A DNA stretch of 20,265 bases from assembly GCA_934216145.1 (NCBI GenBank), contig CAKQBG010000039.1, positions 1 to 20,265 on the forward strand. The letters run 5' to 3'. Source of the stretch: an uncultured Anaeroplasma sp. GTDB lineage: Bacteria > Bacillota_I > Bacilli_A > Acholeplasmatales > Anaeroplasmataceae. Positions 15,089 to 20,265 of this stretch are shown here, in pieces; within the stretch, counting starts at the first letter, position 1, and each line of letters opens with the position of its first letter. The position numbers and the translations under genes were made by a program. The notes under the pieces were generated by a model that saw nothing but the letters and a program-made list of their open reading frames with translations, ran no database searches and had not been told where the DNA came from.

Positions 15089-15883
15089 ATGAATTATTTT
15101 AAGCTATATATTACTTATGCTAAAAGATCTATTATTTCTAGGTTAGAATATAAAAGAGATACTATATTATCGATATTTAATTTTTTAATTTCTAATATTA
15201 CATCTATATTATCAATTTATTTTATTATGAGAGCTATTCCGAGCTTAAATAACTGGTCAATGATGGAATTAGGTTTTTTATATGGATTTTCAATGATGAG
15301 TGTTGGAATTGATCATGTGTTTACTGATTGTTTATGGAATGTAGCCTATCATATGGTTAGAAATGGTGATATTGATAGAATGTTTTTGAAGCCTGTACCT
15401 GTATTGTTTCAGGTTATAGGAGAAGTATTTCAAATTGAAGGCTTTGGAGAATTAATCGTTGGAATTGTCATGTTATTGGTATGTGGAATAAATTTAAATA
15501 TAACATTTAGCTTTCATATCATTTTTATGCTTATTACTGTATCTATTTTTGGTGCGATTATTATTAGCTCATTAAAAATAATATTCGCATCTCTTGCGTT
15601 TAAGATGAAATCTAGTGGTCCATTATTACAGGCTGTTTATAATTTTATTTCCTATGCTAAGTATCCTAGAGGTATTTATCCTAAGTTTTTAAGAATTATA
15701 TTAACTATTATTTTACCATTTATGGCTTTTATTAATATTCCAGTTGAGATAGCCTTAGGTAAGATAAGTTTTTCACCATATTTAATATCATTAATAATAG
15801 CTTTTAGTGCGATTGCTTTTTTAATTGTTTCAATTTTGATTTGGTCATTTTTTGAAAAAAGATATGAATCTACTGGTTCCTAA
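15089..15883 (+). CDS. ABC-2-type exporter permease (COG3694-like)
   Basis: The 264-residue protein has about six hydrophobic helices (about 27-51, 58-80, 114-128, 135-165, 200-225 and 230-256). The loop HMVRNGDIDRMFLKPVPVLF mirrors the coupling loop of the first permease, as expected of a paralogous half-transporter. It begins 3 bp after the previous stop with a strong AAGGAGG (15075-15081). It is the last gene of the pulA unit and is followed by a terminator 5 bp after the stop. Confidence 0.9.
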   Translation: MNYFKLYITYAKRSIISRLEYKRDTILSIFNFLISNITSILSIYFIMRAIPSLNNWSMMELGFLYGFSMMSVGIDHVFTDCLWNVAYHMVRNGDIDRMFLKPVPVLFQVIGEVFQIEGFGELIVGIVMLLVCGINLNITFSFHIIFMLITVSIFGAIIISSLKIIFASLAFKMKSSGPLLQAVYNFISYAKYPRGIYPKFLRIILTIILPFMAFINIPVEIALGKISFSPYLISLIIAFSAIAFLIVSILIWSFFEKRYESTGS

Positions 15884-15888
15884 TATTG

Positions 15889-15918
15889 AGGTCTAGACAT
15901 TATTGTCTAGGCCTTTTT
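15889..15918 (+). terminator. Terminator closing the pulA-ABC exporter operon
   Basis: An 11-bp stem (AGGTCTAGACA 15889-15899 with TGTCTAGGCCT 15904-15914, one T-G wobble) has a TTAT loop and then five Ts. Confidence 0.9.
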
Positions 15919-15934
15919 AAAAAAATTTAGAATG

Positions 15935-15952
15935 TTTTCGAAAAATTTTCGA
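15935..15952. promoter_or_regulatory. Upstream tandem CG-centred box of the malQ promoter
   Basis: TTTTCGAAAA (15935-15944) and a second TTTTCG (15946-15951) place two CG steps 11 bp apart. The core CGAAAAATTTTCGA (15939-15952) matches the pulA element at 13 of 14 bases. It ends 47 bp before the proposed malQ -35, against 46 bp for pulA. An adjoining inverted repeat TCGATA (15949-15954) with TATCGA (15961-15966) may be part of the site. Confidence 0.5.
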
Positions 15953-15999
15953 TAAAAATCTATCGATTGTGAAGCTTTAACTAAAAAGTAAAAAAAGTG

Positions 16000-16027
16000 T
16001 TGAAGTTAGATTTTTTTTTGCTAAAAT
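16000..16027 (+). promoter_or_regulatory. Predicted promoter of malQ-glgP
   Basis: TTGAAG (16000-16005), 16-bp T-rich spacer, TAAAAT (16022-16027). Hexamers and spacing resemble the pulA promoter. Confidence 0.55.
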
Positions 16028-16049
16028 CAAATTAAGAAAACGATTTTAG
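16021..16049. promoter_or_regulatory. Operator-like inverted repeat and cre-like site overlapping the malQ -10
   Basis: Arms CTAAAATC (16021-16028) and GATTTTAG (16042-16049) are perfect reverse complements 13 bp apart; the left arm contains the -10. The right half includes AGAAAACGATTTTA (16035-16048), 12 of 14 matches to the CcpA cre consensus, placed over the likely transcription start. Either reading implies repression. Confidence 0.45.
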
Positions 16050-16075
16050 TAATTTTAATAAAGGGGGACTATAGG

Positions 16076-17575
16076 ATGTCTTTAGAAAGAAAAGCGGGTG
16101 TTTTACTTCATATCACTAGCTTACCTTCTAATTATGGTGTTGGAACATTAGGTAAGGAAGCATATGAGTTTGTTGATTGGCTGAAGGAGTCTAATCAAAA
16201 AATCTGGCAGGTTTTGCCACTTGTACCTACTAATTATGGAGATTCACCTTATCAATCAGTTTCTTCAACAGCTTTAAATTATTATTTAATAGATTTAGAT
16301 ATTCTTCATGAAAAAGGATTGTTACTTAAGAAGGATTATCATAAAATTAAATTTAGTTATGATTCAAGAAAGGTTGATTATAGCTTATTGTTTATAGAAA
16401 AAATTAAAGTATTAAAAAAAGCTTTTAGTAATTTCAATATTAATGATACAGCATTTAAAAGATTTGAAAAAAAGGGAGATTATAAAAGCTTTGCGGTATT
16501 TATGACTATAAAGGCTATGCATAATTATTCATCATTTGATAATTGGTCTGATGGATATAGAAATTATAGTGATATTATTTTTAATTCTGTTATAGAAAAT
16601 TATAAGAATGATTATTTATTTTGGGTTTGGACTCAATATGAGTTTTTAGATGAATGGAATAAACTTCATAAATATGCTAAAGGTAAGGGAATAGAAATAA
16701 TGGGAGATATGCCTCTTTATGTAGCATATGATTCTGTTGAGGTTTGGAAGAATCCTGAAATGTTTGTTTTAAATGAGGATAAAACATTAAAGCTTGTTGC
16801 GGGATGTCCACCTGATTGTTTTAGTGCTGATGGTCAGCTTTGGGGAAACCCTATTTATGATTGGGATTATATGAAGAGAACTAATTATAAATGGTGGGAT
16901 GAAAGATTAAAGAAAGCATTCATGCTTTATGATATTGTAAGAATTGATCATTTTAGAGGCTTTGATAGATATTACGCAATTGATAGTAAAGAAAGTACTG
17001 CTAGAAATGGTAAGTGGCTTGATGGTCCTAAATTTGATTTGTTTAAGGATAAAACTAATTTAAATATTGTAGCTGAGGATTTAGGGTTTGTTGATGATGG
17101 TGTTATTACATTATTAAGACAAACTGGATATCCTGGTATGAAGATTATGGAATTTGCCTTTGATGGTAATAAGGATAATGAGCATAAGCCTTCTAATTAT
17201 GAAGAGAATTATATAGTTTATACTGGTACTCATGATAATGCGCCTATGTATTCTTATATTAAGAATTTAGATAGTGAGCATTTAAATATTTTTAAAAATG
17301 ATTTAAAAAACGAATGTAAATTATTAAATGTTAAATATAGAGGTCAAAGTGAGAAGGCTCTTCTTAATACAGTTATAGAACTTGGATATGCTTCTAAAGC
17401 TAAATATGCGATTTTTCCTATACAGGATTTATTGAACGAGGATAATGATACAAGAATGAATTTACCTTCAACTGTATCGACTGATAATTGGAGCTATCGT
17501 ATTTCTAAAAGAGATTTAAGTTCAAAATTAAGTAGTAAATTAAAGGAATATTCTAAAAAATATAGGAGGATATAA
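16076..17575 (+). CDS. malQ: 4-alpha-glucanotransferase (amylomaltase, GH77)
   Basis: The enzyme moves alpha-1,4-glucan segments between maltodextrins, releasing glucose and making longer chains that GlgP can attack. The 499-residue cytoplasmic protein is the usual bacterial GH77 length. Signatures are GVLLHITSLPSNYGVGTLG at the N-terminus, GDSPYQS, GDMPLYVAYDS, PPDCFSADGQLWGNP (the 250s loop typical of amylomaltase), RIDHFRGF with nucleophile Asp291, IVAEDLG with acid/base Glu334, and GTHDN with Asp387. AGGGGG (16062-16067), eight bases upstream, supports the start. glgP follows after 4 bp, so the two are co-translated parts of one operon, under a promoter that resembles that of pulA. Confidence 0.97.
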   Translation: MSLERKAGVLLHITSLPSNYGVGTLGKEAYEFVDWLKESNQKIWQVLPLVPTNYGDSPYQSVSSTALNYYLIDLDILHEKGLLLKKDYHKIKFSYDSRKVDYSLLFIEKIKVLKKAFSNFNINDTAFKRFEKKGDYKSFAVFMTIKAMHNYSSFDNWSDGYRNYSDIIFNSVIENYKNDYLFWVWTQYEFLDEWNKLHKYAKGKGIEIMGDMPLYVAYDSVEVWKNPEMFVLNEDKTLKLVAGCPPDCFSADGQLWGNPIYDWDYMKRTNYKWWDERLKKAFMLYDIVRIDHFRGFDRYYAIDSKESTARNGKWLDGPKFDLFKDKTNLNIVAEDLGFVDDGVITLLRQTGYPGMKIMEFAFDGNKDNEHKPSNYEENYIVYTGTHDNAPMYSYIKNLDSEHLNIFKNDLKNECKLLNVKYRGQSEKALLNTVIELGYASKAKYAIFPIQDLLNEDNDTRMNLPSTVSTDNWSYRISKRDLSSKLSSKLKEYSKKYRRI

Positions 17576-17579
17576 TTAA

Positions 17580-19871
17580 ATGAAATATAGTAATCAAATT
17601 GAATTTTTATTAAAAGCACTTTATGGACATAGTGCAAAGGAAGCTAGTGTTAAGGAATTATATAACGCTACATCTAAAATTGTTATGAGTGAGGCTATGC
17701 CCAAATGGAATAATACTCAAAATAAAGAAAATAAAAGATGTGGATATTTATCTGCTGAATTCTTAATTGGAAGATTAGTTTATTCTAATATGCTAAATCT
17801 TGATATTTTAGATAATATGAAGAAAGCACTTAAGGAATTAGGTAGAGATATTAATGAGTTTGAGGAAATTGAGGATGATGCTTTAGGTAATGGTGGATTA
17901 GGTAGACTTGCAGCATGCTTCTTAGATAGTGCAGCAACTCATGATGTATTACTTGATGGTTATGGTCTTAGATATAAATATGGTCTATTTAAGCAATCAT
18001 TTGTTAATGGATATCAACATGAAGAGGCTGATGATTGGCAAAAATGGGGTGATCCTTTTAGTATTAGGCGTGAAGAGGATTCAGTTAGAGTTCATTTTGC
18101 TGATTTTGATGTAATGGCTGTACCATATGATTATCCTGTTATTGGCTATAAGAGTGAAACTATTAATACATTAAGATTATGGCAAGCTGAAAATAGTAAC
18201 GATTTCAACTTCAAGGATTTTGATGATATGAAGGGTGAAAGTAATGCAATTGAGGACTATAAAGCTAATGAAATTACATATGTTTTATATCCCAATGATA
18301 ATACTATTCAGGGTAAGTATTTAAGATTACGCCAGGAATATTTTATGGTAAGTGCAACACTTCAAGATTTTATTAGAAAATATAAAGCAAAGGGCTTTAA
18401 ATGGAGTGACATGAAGGAACACCAAATTTGGCAATTAAATGATACACATCCAACATTGGCTATTCCTGAATTTATTAGATTATTAAATATTGAAGGCTTA
18501 AGCTATACACAGGCTTTAGAAATCGCAAAAGGATGCTTCAACTTTACAAATCATACAATAATGGGTGAAGCCTTAGAAAAATGGCCTGTAAGTATGCTTA
18601 GAGATTTAATTCCTGATGTTTTAAATGTTATTGAGTATTTACAAACTGTTATTTCTCTTGAACTTAATAATACAGATTTATATATTATTCATGATAATCT
18701 AGTTCATATGGCTAATTTAGCAATTTTTGTTTCATCTCATGTTAATGGTGTTGCGAAAATACATACAGAAATATTAAAAAATGATACCTTCAAGGAGTGG
18801 GATAAGGTTTACCCAGGTAAGATTTTAAATGTTACTAATGGTATTACTCCACGTAGATGGGTAGCTTTAAATAATCCATTATTAAGTAAGCTTATATCAT
18901 CTAAGATTGGTGATGAATGGATTAAGGATTTAAGAAAGCTTTCTGATTTAAATGCTTTTGCATATCATGATTCATTTGTTAATTCATTTATTAAGATTAA
19001 AGAGGAAAATAAGAAAACTTTAAGTAAATATATTTTAGAACATGATAATGTTTCTATTGATAGTAGTTTCTTATTTGATATTCAAATTAAGAGATTACAT
19101 GAATATAAGCGTCAATTATTAAATGCTTTATCTATTCTTTATATTTATAATGAGCTAAAGAGTGGTAATTTACCTGATTTTAAGCCTCAAGCCTTTATTT
19201 TTGGTGCTAAGAGCGCACCTGGCTATTACATAGCAAAGGCTATAATTAAGTTTATTAATGAAATAGCTAATTTAGTTAATAATGATAAAGAGGTATCTAG
19301 TAAGCTTAAGGTTGTATTTATTGAAAATTATAATGTTTCATATGCTGAAAGATTAGTATGTGCAGCTGATATTTCTGAGCAAATTTCTATGGCTGGAATG
19401 GAAGCATCTGGTACTGGTAATATGAAGTTTATGGCAAATGGTACTCCAACTCTTGGTACATTAGATGGAGCTAATGTTGAGATTTGTGATATGGCTGGAA
19501 TTGAAAATAACTATATCTTTGGTTTAACAGTTGATGAAATTAATGACTTAAAGCCTAATTATGATCCTAATATTTATTTAGAAAATAATTCAAAGCTAAA
19601 GGCTATTGTTGAAACTTTAATTAATGGTACATTTGATGATAGTGAGGGTTATTTAAAGGCATTATATGATAGCTTAACTATTGGTGATAGAAAAGATTAT
19701 TATCTTGTATTTGCTGATTTTGATTCTTATATTAATGCTAAGCTAAGAGTTAATAAGGAATATGGTACAAAAGAATATTATAAGAAGTGTATAGCTAATA
19801 TGGTTAATTCTTCTAATTTCTCTTCTGATAGATCAATTCTTGATTACAATAAAAACATCTGGAATTTATAA
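17580..19871 (+). CDS. glgP: Glycogen/maltodextrin (alpha-glucan) phosphorylase
   Basis: The PLP-dependent enzyme releases glucose-1-phosphate from non-reducing ends of alpha-1,4-glucans. The 763-residue protein is of the short bacterial type, without the N-terminal phospho-regulatory extension of animal enzymes. Visible marks are CGYLSAEFLIGR near 56-67, ALGNGGLGRLAACFLDSAA (glucan/PLP-contacting segment), WQLNDTHPTLAIPEF, NVTNGITPRRW, DIQIKRLHEYKRQLLN, and the PLP signature EASGTGNMKF with Lys616 as the expected Schiff-base lysine. A strong AGGAGG (17564-17569), which lies inside the end of malQ, sets the start 4 bp after the malQ stop. PulA from the neighbouring unit would remove the branch stubs GlgP leaves. 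A terminator-like hairpin follows. Confidence 0.97.
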   Translation: MKYSNQIEFLLKALYGHSAKEASVKELYNATSKIVMSEAMPKWNNTQNKENKRCGYLSAEFLIGRLVYSNMLNLDILDNMKKALKELGRDINEFEEIEDDALGNGGLGRLAACFLDSAATHDVLLDGYGLRYKYGLFKQSFVNGYQHEEADDWQKWGDPFSIRREEDSVRVHFADFDVMAVPYDYPVIGYKSETINTLRLWQAENSNDFNFKDFDDMKGESNAIEDYKANEITYVLYPNDNTIQGKYLRLRQEYFMVSATLQDFIRKYKAKGFKWSDMKEHQIWQLNDTHPTLAIPEFIRLLNIEGLSYTQALEIAKGCFNFTNHTIMGEALEKWPVSMLRDLIPDVLNVIEYLQTVISLELNNTDLYIIHDNLVHMANLAIFVSSHVNGVAKIHTEILKNDTFKEWDKVYPGKILNVTNGITPRRWVALNNPLLSKLISSKIGDEWIKDLRKLSDLNAFAYHDSFVNSFIKIKEENKKTLSKYILEHDNVSIDSSFLFDIQIKRLHEYKRQLLNALSILYIYNELKSGNLPDFKPQAFIFGAKSAPGYYIAKAIIKFINEIANLVNNDKEVSSKLKVVFIENYNVSYAERLVCAADISEQISMAGMEASGTGNMKFMANGTPTLGTLDGANVEICDMAGIENNYIFGLTVDEINDLKPNYDPNIYLENNSKLKAIVETLINGTFDDSEGYLKALYDSLTIGDRKDYYLVFADFDSYINAKLRVNKEYGTKEYYKKCIANMVNSSNFSSDRSILDYNKNIWNL

Positions 19872-19901
19872 TTCCTTTAATTTTATTATCTTTTTTCTTC
19901 T

Positions 19902-19945
19902 TAGTTTGATTCCTACGAAATGTAGGAATCAAACTATTCCTTTTT
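19902..19945 (+). terminator. Strong hairpin terminator between glgP and the HAD gene
   Basis: A 15-bp perfect stem (TAGTTTGATTCCTAC 19902-19916 with GTAGGAATCAAACTA 19922-19936) has a GAAAT loop and a TTCCTTTTT tail. The Shine-Dalgarno GGAGG of the next gene (19946-19950) abuts the tail, and no clear promoter separates them. Confidence 0.85.
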
Positions 19946-19955
19946 GGAGGTAATT

Positions 19956-20265
19956 ATGCAAAAAAACATATTATTTGATTTATATGGAACATTAATAAAT
20001 ACTCATACTAGTGAAGAGGGGATTATATTTTGGGATAATGTAAAGGATAGTCTATATCCTAATTCTACATTATCATCTAGTGAAATTAAAAATAAATATT
20101 TATCACTATGTAAGGTCTATAGTAAGGACTATGAAGAAATAGATATTCTTGATGTTTTTTCTGATATGAATAGTGGTGATGTTGGTAAGGCTTTAGCTGA
20201 CGCAGTTGAATTTAGAAGATTATCTACATGTTATATAAGCTTATATTCTGGTGTTAAGGAATGCT
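19956..20265 (+). CDS. HAD-superfamily hydrolase, 3' truncated by window edge
   Basis: The frame opens at ATG 19956 behind GGAGG (19946-19950) and is open to the window end, giving 103 residues. The N-terminus MQKNILFDLYGTLINTH holds HAD motif I with nucleophile Asp8. The second position of the usual DxD is Tyr10 (DLYGT), a variant seen in haloacid-dehalogenase-type and some phosphatase-type members. The following helical stretch looks like a C1 cap domain. Motifs II to IV lie outside the window, so substrate and reaction are open. Because the ribosome site follows the glgP terminator immediately, expression may depend on read-through. Confidence 0.85.
   Translation, partial: MQKNILFDLYGTLINTHTSEEGIIFWDNVKDSLYPNSTLSSSEIKNKYLSLCKVYSKDYEEIDILDVFSDMNSGDVGKALADAVEFRRLSTCYISLYSGVKEC

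Noticed and set aside
17929..18114. Plus-strand open frame inside glgP in another frame
   Set aside because: The glgP frame carries conserved phosphorylase motifs over the same bases; the other frame is Met/Leu-rich shadow sequence.
1..20265. Possible alternative genetic code (UGA as Trp), given the very low G+C
   Set aside because: UGA is the natural stop of rdgB, yfcE and the spoIIIAH-like gene, tryptophans are encoded by TGG, and catalytic proteins end at normal length.

Overview
The window comes from a low-GC (visibly below 30 percent G+C) Gram-positive-type bacterium of the Bacillota. The evidence is strong purine-rich Shine-Dalgarno sequences, AT-rich extended -10 promoters, many Rho-independent hairpin terminators, UGA used as stop (ends of yfcE, rdgB and the spoIIIAH-like gene), and a SpoIIIAH-like protein. 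The mix suggests a gut-type, fermentative, possibly spore-forming Erysipelotrichia/Clostridia-like organism. That placement is inference; no rRNA or other phylogenetic marker is present. No rRNA, tRNA, CRISPR array or intact insertion sequence was seen.

Layout. 1-294: 3' end of an Rpn/PD-(D/E)XK transposase-type protein with a heptad-repeat coiled coil, then a terminator and about 530 bp without a credible gene. 876-2500: a LacX-type aldose 1-epimerase and an unrecognised 217-residue protein, closed by a terminator that faces the terminator of pduL. 2616-4612 (minus): pduL (phosphate acyltransferase, no microcompartment genes nearby) and a MATE efflux pump. The pump diverges from an AraC-family regulator (4719-5585) across a 26-bp palindrome. 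The regulator converges on coaD (minus), and the two 3' ends overlap inside a bidirectional terminator. 6230-10922: a compact operon of rdgB, a YfcE-type phosphodiesterase, a 1042-residue TPR-GAF-PAS-GGDEF-EAL protein whose GGDEF and EAL signatures are both degenerate, and a SpoIIIAH-like membrane protein.

11083-19871: alpha-glucan (glycogen/maltodextrin) breakdown in two transcription units. The first is pulA (type I pullulanase, cytoplasmic) followed by a three-gene ABC-2 exporter and a terminator. The second is malQ followed by glgP and a terminator. Debranching (PulA), phosphorolysis (GlgP) and disproportionation (MalQ) form a complete intracellular route from branched glucan to glucose-1-phosphate and glucose; an aldose epimerase lies further upstream. 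The pulA and malQ promoters share an upstream tandem CG-centred box at almost the same distance from a similar -35/-10 pair, and each carries a GAAAACG cre/LacI-like site, so the two units look co-regulated. The window ends inside a HAD-family gene.

The observations most worth following are the catalytically degenerate GGDEF-EAL sensor in an operon with a lone SpoIIIAH-like gene, the shared pulA/malQ promoter architecture, and the ABC-2 exporter inside the pullulanase unit.
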